Below the pieces are notes generated by a model. It saw only the letters and a program-made list of their open reading frames with translations, did no database searches and was not told where the DNA came from. From Amnibacterium kyonggiense (GTDB taxonomy: Bacteria > Actinomycetota > Actinomycetes > Actinomycetales > Microbacteriaceae), in contig NZ_SOAM01000003.1 of the NCBI RefSeq assembly GCF_004364555.1, forward strand, positions 434,001 to 498,000: a stretch of 64,000 bases of DNA, written 5' to 3'. Position numbers and translations under genes: made by a program. This document shows, piece by piece, positions 46,301 to 54,531 of the stretch (its first letter is position 1; every line of letters starts with the position of its first letter).

Positions 46301-47680
46301 ATGCCCGCAGGCCTCAGCACGCGCACGATCGAGATCCTCGACCCCGCCACGGGTGAGCCGGTCGGCTCCCTCCCCGTCGCCGACGAGGCAGAGGCGGCGG
46401 CGGCCGTCCGCCGCGCCGCCGCCGCCTTCCCGGCGTGGGCGGCGACGCCGCCGGGCGAGCGCGGGCTCCGCCTCCGTGCCGCGGCGCAGGCGCTCGCCGC
46501 CCGCGCGGACGAGGTCGCCGCGATGAACACGCGTGAGACCGGCAAGTCGGCGGCCGATGCGGCCGGCGGCGTCGAGGCCGCGGTGAACACGCTCCTGCAG
46601 TACGCGGAGCTCGGACCGCTGCACCGCGGCAAGCGCCTCCGCGGCGGCTGGGACGCGGTGGACGTCGCGACGCCGCAGCCCCGCGGCGTGGTCCTCGCGC
46701 TCACCCCCTGGAACGACCCGGTCGCCGTCGCCGCGGGCCTGCTCGGCGCCGCGATCGTCTCCGGCGACACCGTCGTCCACAAGCCGAGCGAGCGGAGCCC
46801 GCACACGGGCGCGCTCGTCGACGCGATCCTCGCCGCCGAGCTGCCCGAGGGCGTGCTCGTGCACGTGACGGGCGACGGGACCACCGGCGCCGCGCTCGCC
46901 GACCAGCCGGGGCTCGGCGCGATCGCGCACGTCGGCTCGACCGCGACGGGCCGCGCGCTGGCGCTCGTCGGCGCCGCTCACGACGTGCACGTCATCCGCG
47001 AGAACGGCGGCAACGACCCGCTCGTCATCGACGCTGGCGTCGACCCGGTCTGGGCGGCCGGGCAGGCCGCGCTCGGGTCCTTCGCGAACGCGGGCCAGAT
47101 CTGCACCGCCGTCGAGCGCATCTACGTCCACCGCGCGATCGCGGAGCCGTTCCTCAGCGCCCTCGTCGCTGAGGCGGACACGTGGACGCGGGGCTCCGGT
47201 CAGCCGCTCGTCGACGCGCGGATGCGGGACGCGGTCGCCGCGCAGGTCGACCAGGCGGTCGCCGCGGGCGCGAAGGCGCTCGCCGGCGGCTCGGTGCCGG
47301 ACGGCCCGGGCACGCACTACCCGGCCACCGTGCTCGCCGACGTCCCGGCGGGCGTCCAGGTGCTGACCGAGGAGACGTTCGGCCCGGTGGCGCCGGTCGT
47401 CGTCGTGGACGACTTCGACGAGGGCCTCCGGCTCGCCGCCGCCGACGTCTACGGCCTCGCCGCGACCGTGCTCACGCCCGACATGGCGCACGCGCACCGC
47501 GCGGCCGCGCTGCTGCCCGTCGGCACGGTGAAGGTGAACGCTGTGTTCGGGGGCGCCCCCGGCGGCAGCGCCCAGCCTCGCGGTGCGAGCGGGTCCGGGT
47601 ACGGCTACGGCCCGGAGCTGCTCGACGAGATGACGACGACGACCGTGGTGCACTTCGGCCTGCCGGGCGGCTCCCGGTGA
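46301..47680 (+). CDS. Aldehyde dehydrogenase family protein
   Basis: 459 residues. NAD(P)-dependent ALDH with TPWNDPVAVAAGLLGAAIVSGDTVVHKPSE, catalytic glutamate E234 (RENGGNDP) and catalytic cysteine C268 (NAGQICTA). The substrate is not predictable. The ATG at 46301 has GGAGGGGG upstream, and a -10-like TAACCT lies near 46241, giving a leader of about 50 bases. Its stop overlaps hldE2 in GTGA, so it belongs to the heptose operon. Confidence 0.9.
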   Translation: MPAGLSTRTIEILDPATGEPVGSLPVADEAEAAAAVRRAAAAFPAWAATPPGERGLRLRAAAQALAARADEVAAMNTRETGKSAADAAGGVEAAVNTLLQYAELGPLHRGKRLRGGWDAVDVATPQPRGVVLALTPWNDPVAVAAGLLGAAIVSGDTVVHKPSERSPHTGALVDAILAAELPEGVLVHVTGDGTTGAALADQPGLGAIAHVGSTATGRALALVGAAHDVHVIRENGGNDPLVIDAGVDPVWAAGQAALGSFANAGQICTAVERIYVHRAIAEPFLSALVAEADTWTRGSGQPLVDARMRDAVAAQVDQAVAAGAKALAGGSVPDGPGTHYPATVLADVPAGVQVLTEETFGPVAPVVVVDDFDEGLRLAAADVYGLAATVLTPDMAHAHRAAALLPVGTVKVNAVFGGAPGGSAQPRGASGSGYGYGPELLDEMTTTTVVHFGLPGGSR

Positions 47681-49134
47681 GCGACGCGCAGGACGAGCTG
47701 CTCGTCGACCAGGTGCTCGAGTTCCGCGGCGGCCCGATCGTCGTGGTCGGCGACCTGCTCCTTGACCGGTGGATCTCCGGCACCGCGGACCGGCTCAGCC
47801 GGGAGGCGCCCGCGCCGGTCGTGCGCGTGCGCGGCCGGGAGGACGCCCCGGGCGGCGCCGCGAACACCGCGATGAACCTGGCCGCGCTCGGTGCGGCCGT
47901 GCGGCTCGTCGGGCTGGTCGGCGACGACGAGCCCGGGTCGGCGCTGCTCGCGCTCCTCGAGGCCGCCGGGGTCGACGTCTCCGGCGTCGTTCGGGGCAGC
48001 GGCCCGACGACGGTGAAGACCCGCGTCTCGGCCGCCGGCCAGGTGCTCATGCGCTTCGACGAGGGCGCGACGGCGGATGCCGCCGATGGGGACGCGGTGG
48101 CAGCCGCGCTCCGCGGCGCGCTGCCCGGCAGCGCCGCCGTGCTGGTCTGCGACTACGGCATGGACGCGGCGGGCGCGGCGGTGCGGACCGCGCTCGCCGA
48201 GGACCGGGGCGCCGTGCCGCTCGTCCTCGACGCGCACGACCTCGCCCCCTGGGCCGCCGTCCGGCCCGATGTGGTCACGCCGAACGCGGGCGAGACCGAG
48301 CGCCTGCTCGGCCGCGCGCTCGGCGACGACCGGGTCCGTTCGGCCACCGAGGCGGGCGCCGAGCTGCGCCAGCGCACCGGCGCCGCCGCCGTGATCGTCA
48401 CGCTGGACCGGGACGGCACCGTCGTCCACGCCGACGGCGGCCCGAGCCGCACGCTCGCCAAGCCCGCCCCCGACGCGAACGCGAACGGCGCCGGCGACAC
48501 CTTCGCGGCCGCCCTCGTGCTCGCCCTCGCGGCCGGGATGGACGTGCACCGGGCCGCCCGGCTCGGGCAGCTCGCGGCGGACGTCGTCACCCGCCTGCCC
48601 GGCACCTCCGTCTGCACCGCGAACGACCTCACCGCGTCGCTCGCGGGCGGCGCGCGGCTGCTCGACGAGCGCGCGCTCGTCGCCGCGCTCGGGGTCGCCC
48701 GTGCGGCCGGCAAGCGGATCGTGTTCACGAACGGCTGCTTCGACGTCCTCCACCGCGGCCACACCGCCTACCTGAAGCAGGCGCGGGCGCTCGGCGACCT
48801 GCTCGTCGTCGCGGTGAACGACGACGAGTCCACGCGTCGCCTCAAGGGCCCCGGCCGGCCGGTGAACCCGGTCGCCGATCGCGCGGGCGTCGTCGCGGAG
48901 CTCGCCTGCGTCGACTTCATCACCGTGTTCTCGACGGACACCCCGATCCCGCTGCTCGAGACCATTGCGCCCGACGTCTACGCGAAGGGCGGCGACTACC
49001 TGCCCGAGATGCTCGCGGAGACCCCGGTCGTGGAGGCGAACGGCGGCGTCGTGCGCATCCTCGACTACATCAGCCCGCACTCGACGAGCGACCTGATCGC
49101 CCGCGTGCGCGCCGCCGGGGTCGCCGGTGCCTAG
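47677..49134 (+). CDS. hldE: Bifunctional heptose kinase/adenylyltransferase, HldE-like (second copy)
   Basis: 485 residues, the more canonical of the two HldE-type proteins. The kinase module has VVVGDLLLDRWISGTADRLSREAPAPVV and the catalytic NGAGDTF (D274); the transferase module has HRGH at 359-362 and NDDESTRRLKGPGRPVNP. It would convert heptose 7-phosphate to the 1-phosphate and then ADP-heptose, together with the GmhB phosphatase. The start GTG overlaps the ALDH stop. The E. coli enzyme is about 477 residues, so this is full length. Confidence 0.92.
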   Translation: MSDAQDELLVDQVLEFRGGPIVVVGDLLLDRWISGTADRLSREAPAPVVRVRGREDAPGGAANTAMNLAALGAAVRLVGLVGDDEPGSALLALLEAAGVDVSGVVRGSGPTTVKTRVSAAGQVLMRFDEGATADAADGDAVAAALRGALPGSAAVLVCDYGMDAAGAAVRTALAEDRGAVPLVLDAHDLAPWAAVRPDVVTPNAGETERLLGRALGDDRVRSATEAGAELRQRTGAAAVIVTLDRDGTVVHADGGPSRTLAKPAPDANANGAGDTFAAALVLALAAGMDVHRAARLGQLAADVVTRLPGTSVCTANDLTASLAGGARLLDERALVAALGVARAAGKRIVFTNGCFDVLHRGHTAYLKQARALGDLLVVAVNDDESTRRLKGPGRPVNPVADRAGVVAELACVDFITVFSTDTPIPLLETIAPDVYAKGGDYLPEMLAETPVVEANGGVVRILDYISPHSTSDLIARVRAAGVAGA

Positions 49135-49999
49135 CCGGCGGACCGCCCGCGACTGGGCCCGGTCCGCCGAGCGGGCCCGGCCTGTCGTCGACGTGCTGCT
49201 GCCGACCTCCGGCCGCGTCGCGGAGCTCGCCGTGGTGCTCGCCGGCCTCGCCGCGCAGGACGACCCGCCCTTCCGCATCATCGTGAGCGACCAGTCCGAC
49301 GACCACGCGATGGCGGACACGCCCGCCGTGCAGGCGATGCTGCGCGTCCTCCGGGCGCAGGGCCGGGACGTCCGGGTCCTGCAGCACCTCCCCCGCCGCG
49401 GGATCGCCGAGCACCGCGCCTTCCTGCTCGAGCAGGCCACCGCCGAGTACGTGCTCTTCCTCGACGACGACGTGTGGCCGGAGCCGGGGCTGCTCGCGAC
49501 GCTGCACCGCGCGATCGAGGAGCTCGGCTGCGGCCTCGTGGGTTCCGCGCAGCAGGGGCTGTCGTACCTGGAGGACGTCCGCCCCCACGAGCAGGCGCCG
49601 TTCACGGCCTGGTCGGAGGGGGTGCGGCCGGAGCGGCTGCGCAAGGACTCCCCCGGTACGGAGCGCTGGACGCTGCACAACGCCGCGAACCTCACGCACA
49701 TCGCCGCGCGGACGGAGCTGCCCGAGGAGGGCTGGCTGCCGTACCGCGTCGCGTGGCTCGCGGGCTGCGTGCTCTACCGCCGCTCCGCGCTCGAGGAGGT
49801 CGGCGGCTTCGACTTCTGGCGCGACCTGCCCGCCACGATCGGCGGCGAGGACGTCGCCGCGCAGTGGAAGGTCATGGAGCGCTTCGGCGGGGCCGGCGTG
49901 CTGCCCTCCGGCGCCGTGCACCTGGAGGCGCCGACCTCCATCCCCGATCGATCCGTGGACGCGGCTGCGGCCGTGTTCGCGCACGAGACGGCCGGCTGA
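49127..49999 (+). CDS. Glycosyltransferase family 2
   Basis: 290 residues, GT-A fold: VDVLLPTSGRVAELAVVLAGLAAQDDPPFRIIVSDQSDD, the metal-binding DDDVW (D-x-D) at YVLFLDDDVWPEPGLL, and the late GCVLYRRSALEEVGGFDFWRDLPATIGGEDVAAQWKV acceptor region. The 8-base overlap with hldE indicates coupling, so it probably adds a sugar to the same glycan. The GTG at 49127 is the first start in frame. Confidence 0.88.
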   Translation: MPSRRTARDWARSAERARPVVDVLLPTSGRVAELAVVLAGLAAQDDPPFRIIVSDQSDDHAMADTPAVQAMLRVLRAQGRDVRVLQHLPRRGIAEHRAFLLEQATAEYVLFLDDDVWPEPGLLATLHRAIEELGCGLVGSAQQGLSYLEDVRPHEQAPFTAWSEGVRPERLRKDSPGTERWTLHNAANLTHIAARTELPEEGWLPYRVAWLAGCVLYRRSALEEVGGFDFWRDLPATIGGEDVAAQWKVMERFGGAGVLPSGAVHLEAPTSIPDRSVDAAAAVFAHETAG

Positions 50000-50028
50000 C
50001 CGCCGGTCCCGCGAGGAGAGGAACCACC

Positions 50029-50226
50029 ATGGCCGACATGCCGAACCCCATCGAGGTCCAGAAGCACCTGGGCGGGATGGACTACCCGGTGACGAAGGAC
50101 ACGATCCTGTCGACGGCGAAGGAGTCGGGCGCGGATCAGTCGATCCTCGACGCGCTGGGCAACATCCCGGACCGCGAGTACGACGGCCCGAACGCGATCA
50201 GCCACGAGCTCAGCGCCAACAACTGA
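50029..50226 (+). CDS. DUF2795 domain protein
   Basis: 65 residues. IEVQKHLGGMDYPVTKDTILSTAKESGADQSILDALGNIPDREYDGPNAISHEL matches the DUF2795 fold (helical, unknown function), widespread in actinobacteria. Preceded by GAGGAGAGG. It lies at the end of the heptose cluster but is not obviously related to it. A GC-rich hairpin terminator follows at 50239. Confidence 0.88.
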   Translation: MADMPNPIEVQKHLGGMDYPVTKDTILSTAKESGADQSILDALGNIPDREYDGPNAISHELSANN

Positions 50227-50238
50227 CGTCAGGACCTC

Positions 50239-50272
50239 GGCCCGCGTCCCGCTCTCGAGCGGGCCGCGGGCC
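50239..50272 (+). terminator. Intrinsic terminator after DUF2795
   Basis: Stem of 8 + 6 base pairs (50239-50246 with 50265-50272, and 50248-50253 with 50258-50263) with one internal mismatch and a CTCG loop, followed by TTCCTGTC. It probably ends the ALDH-hldE-GT2-DUF2795 transcript. Confidence 0.75.
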
Positions 50273-50292
50273 TTCCTGTCCCTCACCTCCGC

Positions 50293-50327
50293 TGGTCGAG
50301 GTGCGAGCGAAGCGAGCCTCGAGACCA
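50293..50327. repeat. Actinobacterial REP-like palindrome
   Basis: Imperfect inverted repeat beginning TGGTCGAGG and ending CTCGAGACCA around a GCGAGCGAAGCGAG centre. This composition is common at gene ends in Microbacteriaceae genomes, by recollection and not checked here. Lies between the DUF2795 and lemA stops. Confidence 0.6.
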
Positions 50328-50334
50328 CCCCGCC

Positions 50335-50907
50335 CTAGAACTGCACGCGGGGCGGCTCCGAAATCGCGGCGAGGTTCCCGACCTCGAAGAACTCGCGGCC
50401 GCCGAACCCGAGGCGCCGGGCGAACAGGTTGTTCGGGAACACCTGGATCTTCGTGTTGAACTCGCGAACGCCGCCGTTGTAGAAGCGCCGCGACGCCTGG
50501 ATCTTGTCCTCGGTGTCGACGAGGTCGGCCTGCAGCTGGAGGAAGTTCTGGCTCGCCTGCAGCTGCGGGTACGCCTCCGCCACCGCGAAGATCGACTTCA
50601 GCGCCTGCTGCATGTGGTTCTCCGCGGCGCTCGCCTCCGCCGGCGTCGTCGCGGCGAGCGATTCGGCACGGGCCGTCGTCACCGCCTCGAAGACCGTCTT
50701 CTCGTGGTCCGCGTACCCCTTCACCGTCTCGATGAGGTTCGGGATGAGGTCGGCCCGACGTTTGAGCTGCACGGTGATGTCGCTCCACGCCTCCTCGACG
50801 CGCACCCGCAGGGTGACGAGCGAGTTGTACGTCACCCACAGGTAGAGCGCGAGCAGGACGATCAGGACGACGACGACCGCGATGGCGATCCATGCCCCGG
50901 TTTGCAT
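50335..50907 (-). CDS. lemA: LemA family protein
   Basis: 190 residues: one N-terminal membrane helix (IAIAVVVVLIVLLALYLWV), then the helical-bundle LemA domain with the conserved YNSLVTLRVRVEEAWSDITVQLKRRADLIPNL and FNTKIQVFPNNLFARRLGF. Function unsettled; often linked to membrane or envelope stress. The ATG at 50907 lies 6 bases after TAGGCT (50914-50919), so it is probably leaderless. Confidence 0.93.
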   Translation of the reverse strand: MQTGAWIAIAVVVVLIVLLALYLWVTYNSLVTLRVRVEEAWSDITVQLKRRADLIPNLIETVKGYADHEKTVFEAVTTARAESLAATTPAEASAAENHMQQALKSIFAVAEAYPQLQASQNFLQLQADLVDTEDKIQASRRFYNGGVREFNTKIQVFPNNLFARRLGFGGREFFEVGNLAAISEPPRVQF

Positions 50908-51002
50908 GGGGGCAGCCTAGAGCGAGCGCTCGGGCCAGGAGCCGCGCGTTGGGCGGGCTCGCAGGGGCTCCGCAGCGGCCCGCGGCGGCGGGTGAACCGC
51001 GA

Positions 51003-51785
51003 TCAGGCGGCGCCGGCGACGCGGGCGAGCGAGACCGCGCTGCGGATCCCGCCCGTCCAGGCGTCGCCGTGCCCGGGGAGCACGATCCGCGCGAACGTCG
51101 TCTCGAGCACGTCGAGCGAGCGGAGGTTCGCCACGCTGTCGGCGGTCGCGGCGCCGGCGACAATGCGCGGGCCGAGCCGGCCCGTGTACGGGTCGAGGGT
51201 GACGAGCGCGTCCCCCGTGAGCACGATGTCGCGGTCGGGCAGGTGGAGCGCGCAGTGTCCGAAGGTGTGCCCCGGCACGAATAGCACCGTCGGTCGGCCG
51301 GGCACGTCGAGCGGCTCCCCCGGCGGCAGGTCGAGCACCTCGTCGATGCCCCTCACCTGCAGCGCGCCCGCCCGCGCCATCGCGGCGAGGGTCGGCAGCG
51401 CGGCGGGATGGAGGATCGGGTACGGCAGACGCGACCGCTCGTGCGCGTAGTCGTAGGGGTGCGCGGCGAGGTGGTGCTCGAGCCGGTGCGCGTAGACCGG
51501 GACGTCGTATTCAGCGGCGAGGCGCCGCGCGAACCCGACATGGTCGAAGTGGGCGTGGGTGAGCACGAGCGCGGCGACGTCCTCCGGCTGCCGACCGAGC
51601 ACGGCGAGCGCCTGCTGCAGCGGGCCCCAGGTGCGCGGCAGGGCGGCGTCGACGATCGTGACCCGGTCGTCCTCCTCGAGGAGGTAGCAGTTCACGCCGC
51701 CGTGGGTGAGCTGATGGACGCCGTCCGCGATGCGCGTCAGCCGCGCATCGGTCGAACGGTGGGGGTTCGAGCGCGTGCCGGGCAT
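51003..51785 (-). CDS. MBL fold metallo-hydrolase
   Basis: 260 residues. The metal-binding THAHFDH appears near residue 78, with later ligand blocks VPGHTFGHCALH, LTGDAL and LPGHGDAW, giving a complete binuclear site as in glyoxalase II-like hydrolases. Substrate unknown. The ATG at 51785 follows TAGCGT (51793-51798) by 7 bases and begins MPGTRSNPHRSTD; a longer frame would start at 51878 but adds non-typical sequence. Confidence 0.88.
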   Translation of the reverse strand: MPGTRSNPHRSTDARLTRIADGVHQLTHGGVNCYLLEEDDRVTIVDAALPRTWGPLQQALAVLGRQPEDVAALVLTHAHFDHVGFARRLAAEYDVPVYAHRLEHHLAAHPYDYAHERSRLPYPILHPAALPTLAAMARAGALQVRGIDEVLDLPPGEPLDVPGRPTVLFVPGHTFGHCALHLPDRDIVLTGDALVTLDPYTGRLGPRIVAGAATADSVANLRSLDVLETTFARIVLPGHGDAWTGGIRSAVSLARVAGAA

Positions 51786-51858
51786 CGAAGCGACGCTAGG
51801 CGGATCGGCCGCGTCGGGACACGGGGTTGACTTGGCGAGCCCGATCGGCGGCCGTCTG

Positions 51859-53070
51859 TCAGTAGTCGTGGAGCGCACCGGGGTTCAGGAACTGGTTCCC
51901 CCACAGCCGCGTGCGGTCGGCGGCGGACAGCCGGGCGGCGTCGGCGGCCTCGTCCCATCCGTCGTGGATCGCGGCGATGATGCGGTCGATGATCTCCCGC
52001 GCCCCGCGTCTCGTCAGCCCGTACAGGGATGCGGCCCCGAGCAGTTCGGCGAAGTTGCTGGTCCTGCGCCCGTCCCTGTCGTAGGCCATCGCCTGGGTCG
52101 CGGTCTCGCCGGAGCGGTTGCCGGGCGCGAGGTCGTAGGCCGGGGTGAGCCGCACCGTGCGACCGTCCCAGAAGGCGGCGTGGTTCCTGGCGTGGTCGTC
52201 GGAGTTCGAGATCGCGATGGAGAACGCGATCCGTCGGAACAGCTCCGCCGCATCGGCCGCGTAGTCGGCGCCGAGGCGCCGCAGCACGTCGAGCACATCG
52301 GGGTAGGTCGCATACCGGGCGACCTGCTCGTCGAGGCCGACCATCGTGAGCGCCGACACCGTGTGACGGCGCCGGCCTCCCGCGTCGCGATCGAATCGGC
52401 GCACGAGCAGCACGTCCCGTCCGTTCGACGTTGCCAGCCGGGTGTCGGCCACGTTCAGGCCGGCCGCCCGGGCGAGCCGCATCGCGGCGGCTTCGGCTCC
52501 GACGACCGAGTAGACGACGTCCGACGTCGAGGCCAGCTTCGCGATCCAGTGGTCGTCGCCGTCCTCCACGAGCACCTTGGGCCGAGCGCCGCCGATGGTC
52601 GTGCCGTGCAGCAGCGCGGCCTCGAGCGGCGCACTGAGCGCTCGGTGCTCCTGAAGGCGGGTCGCCGCCTCGGTCAACTCGTCCAGCGACGCCGTGTCAC
52701 CTCGCGGAACGTACGTGTTCCCCGCCGCCTGGAAGTCGAGCGCGCCGAAGCGGTTCGACCCGGACAGCAGCAGGTAGTCCAGCTCCTCGAGCGCGGAGTC
52801 GTCGACGCCGAGTTTCGCCTCGATGACTCGGCGACCCCAGGCGTCTGGAGCCCCGTCCCGGAGGGCCCCTGCGAGCACGAGGCCGTCGAGCGGCTCGATC
52901 CACCCCTCTCGGAGCGGCAGCTCGGGCGCCCACAGGCTGATGGCGTCCGTTCGCCGGAGGTAGGAGCGCGCGTAGAAGAAGGCCGAGACGCCGTTCCGCG
53001 GCTCGATCGCGCCGGCGACGACGGGCGTGGTGGCGCCGGGCAGCCAGGTCCAGACGTAGACCCGTTGCAC
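51859..53070 (-). CDS. HipA-like serine/threonine kinase toxin
   Basis: 403 residues with the HipA N-terminal and C-terminal domains. The catalytic loop is SNSDDHARNHAAFWDG (residues 288-303; the D and N of the kinase site), followed by YDLAPGNRSG, the DFG-like segment. Family kinases phosphorylate aminoacyl-tRNA synthetases and arrest growth. Start: a GTG at 53070 has AGGAG overlapping the antitoxin stop codon, better than an upstream ATG at 53091 with no ribosome site. Together with the next gene it forms a HipBA pair. Confidence 0.9.
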   Translation of the reverse strand: MQRVYVWTWLPGATTPVVAGAIEPRNGVSAFFYARSYLRRTDAISLWAPELPLREGWIEPLDGLVLAGALRDGAPDAWGRRVIEAKLGVDDSALEELDYLLLSGSNRFGALDFQAAGNTYVPRGDTASLDELTEAATRLQEHRALSAPLEAALLHGTTIGGARPKVLVEDGDDHWIAKLASTSDVVYSVVGAEAAAMRLARAAGLNVADTRLATSNGRDVLLVRRFDRDAGGRRRHTVSALTMVGLDEQVARYATYPDVLDVLRRLGADYAADAAELFRRIAFSIAISNSDDHARNHAAFWDGRTVRLTPAYDLAPGNRSGETATQAMAYDRDGRRTSNFAELLGAASLYGLTRRGAREIIDRIIAAIHDGWDEAADAARLSAADRTRLWGNQFLNPGALHDY

Positions 53071-53077
53071 CGCACTC

Positions 53078-53419
53078 CTAGAAGTCGGCATCGGGCTCGA
53101 CGTCCTGCCGATGCACCACTCGAGCCGGAAGGAGTGCCAGCTCACGCTCTCCCGTGCGCCGCAATCGCGCGAGCTCGACGGGATCGTCGATCTCGAAGAG
53201 CGGTACCCCGACCAGCCACGCGAGCGTGAAGAGCGTCCCACTGGCGGTACCAGGGCGACCCGCCTCTGCAGCCCGCACCGTCGGCGCGGTGACGCCGGCA
53301 CGAACGGCCAGCTCCGCGGCACTCCAGCCTCGCTCCTGCCGCCCGAGGCGCACGCGCTGCCCCAGCACCGCCAGCGCCTCCGCAACGACAGGAGGCGGCA
53401 CGATCTGCTGCTTGGCCAC
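53078..53419 (-). CDS. XRE-family helix-turn-helix antitoxin (HipB-like)
   Basis: 113 residues. HTH_XRE (VLGQRVRLGRQERGWSAAELAVRAGVTAPTVRAAEAGRPG), then a C-terminal tail ending ARVVHRQDVEPDADF. It should bind its own promoter and neutralise HipA. The GTG at 53419 is the best start; an upstream frame exists but crosses the AT-rich promoter. It lies 7 bases before HipA and in the same direction. Confidence 0.85.
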   Translation of the reverse strand: MAKQQIVPPPVVAEALAVLGQRVRLGRQERGWSAAELAVRAGVTAPTVRAAEAGRPGTASGTLFTLAWLVGVPLFEIDDPVELARLRRTGERELALLPARVVHRQDVEPDADF

Positions 53420-53424
53420 GCTCA

Positions 53425-53455
53425 AATATATTTTACTTGCAAGCCGTAAAGCAAG
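53425..53455 (-). promoter_or_regulatory. AT-rich hip operon promoter/operator
   Basis: In a very GC-rich window this stretch is AT-rich. Minus-strand -10-like TATATT (53425-53430) is 5 bases before the HipB GTG. Two overlapping inverted repeats cover the core: TTTAC-N9-GTAAA (53432-53450) and CTTGC-N10-GCAAG (53436-53455), likely antitoxin operators. The 192 bases from here to the tRNA carry no gene. Confidence 0.6.
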
Positions 53456-53611
53456 GTTTATTTTGCGCCCCTGAGTGCGAGCGCACTCTGAATCCGCCCA
53501 AGGCAAGCGCTTCGGCGGTCCGCGCTCGCTCCTTGAACCAGCACGCCGAGCGGTGTGAACCGCTCGCGACTCTCGCCGAGCCGCGCGGCCGCCCCGCTAC
53601 CGTGATGCCGC

Positions 53612-53685
53612 GCCCTCGTAGCCCAATCGGCAGAGGCAGGCGACTTAAAATCGCTTCAGTCAGGGTTCGAGTCCCTGCGGGGGCA
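53612..53685 (+). tRNA. tRNA with anticodon UAA (Leu-type codon) and short variable loop
   Basis: Acceptor GCCCTCG pairs with CGGGGGC, the T arm CAGGG-TTCGAGT-CCCTG is perfect, the D arm has GCC-GGC and G18-G19, and the anticodon stem GGCGA/TCGCT encloses CTTAAAA. The central bases T-A-A would read UUA. The variable loop is only 5 bases (TCAGT), so the tRNA is class I, unlike normal tRNA-Leu, which has a long variable arm. No CCA is encoded. Confidence 0.8.
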
Positions 53686-53787
53686 CGGACGGCCGGCCAT
53701 GACGCTGCCGACCGACCGCCCCTCGCTCAGTCCCCGCACCATCGCGGTATCCGGCGAGGACGCCTCCTGTCCCTCGCGCCGCCCGTA

Positions 53788-54531
53788 TCAGTCGATCCGC
53801 GCGTCGACCTTGGGCACGTCGTTGCAGTAGCTGCCGCGGGCCTGCTGCACCCGGATGTCCGAGGGCTTGAGGTTCGACCAGCGCACCTCCGTGCTGCCCG
53901 GACCGCTCTGCTGCCTGGCGGTCTTGCCGTCGGCGCTGACGTCGATGATCGTGCGGAGGATGTCGTAGTTGCCGTTGCTCCGCTTGCGCGCGGTCGCCCG
54001 CTCGAGCAGGACGCCGCCGTTCTCGTCGTTGCACGCGACGCCGGTGCCGGGCTTCGCCGTCCGGCCGATCTTCATCACGTAGGGCCCGCCACCGACGTGG
54101 TGCGGCTGGATCAGCTTGCAGCCGCGGAACGCGTACAGCGTCGCTGTCTCCGTGTCGTCGATGACGGCCACGAACCCCATCCCGTCCGTGGCGGAGAACC
54201 AGCCGCTGTGGACGCGGTCGCCCGTCATCCGATCCCGAACCTTGATGACACCGCCGGCAGCGGTGTGAATGCCGTAGTCGTAGTGCCCCTGCGCATCGGT
54301 GGTGCCGGGCACGGCCGCATAGAAGGCCGTGTCGGCCTTGCCGTCGTGGTCGACGTCGCCGATGCTCACCGTCCGCGCACCCTTGGGCACGGTGCCGCTG
54401 TTGGTGCAGCCCTTCGACGCCTGCTCGGTGCCGGCGGCGCGCGGCGCCGCCCACGCCGGACTGACCAGCCCCGCGGCCAGCAGCGCGGTCGCGCCGAACG
54501 TTCCCGCTGCCGCACGAACGCCTCTGTTCAT
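53788..54531 (-). CDS. Secreted hypothetical protein with FG-GAP/VCBS-like segment
   Basis: 247 residues. Signal peptide (basic start MNRGVRAAAGTFGATALLAAGLVSPAWA, cleavage near AWA-AP) predicts Sec export. A central IGDVDHDGKADTAFYA fits the calcium-binding D-x-D-x-D-G repeat of FG-GAP/VCBS proteins, and several cysteines (CTNSG, CKLI, CNDE, YCND) suggest disulfides. No enzyme motif. The ATG at 54531 has GGGAG upstream. Confidence 0.7.
   Translation of the reverse strand: MNRGVRAAAGTFGATALLAAGLVSPAWAAPRAAGTEQASKGCTNSGTVPKGARTVSIGDVDHDGKADTAFYAAVPGTTDAQGHYDYGIHTAAGGVIKVRDRMTGDRVHSGWFSATDGMGFVAVIDDTETATLYAFRGCKLIQPHHVGGGPYVMKIGRTAKPGTGVACNDENGGVLLERATARKRSNGNYDILRTIIDVSADGKTARQQSGPGSTEVRWSNLKPSDIRVQQARGSYCNDVPKVDARID

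Noticed and set aside
53612-54531. tRNA as attachment site of an integrated island
   Set aside because: No integrase, and no second copy of the tRNA 3' end was seen in the window; the neighbouring genes are ordinary.
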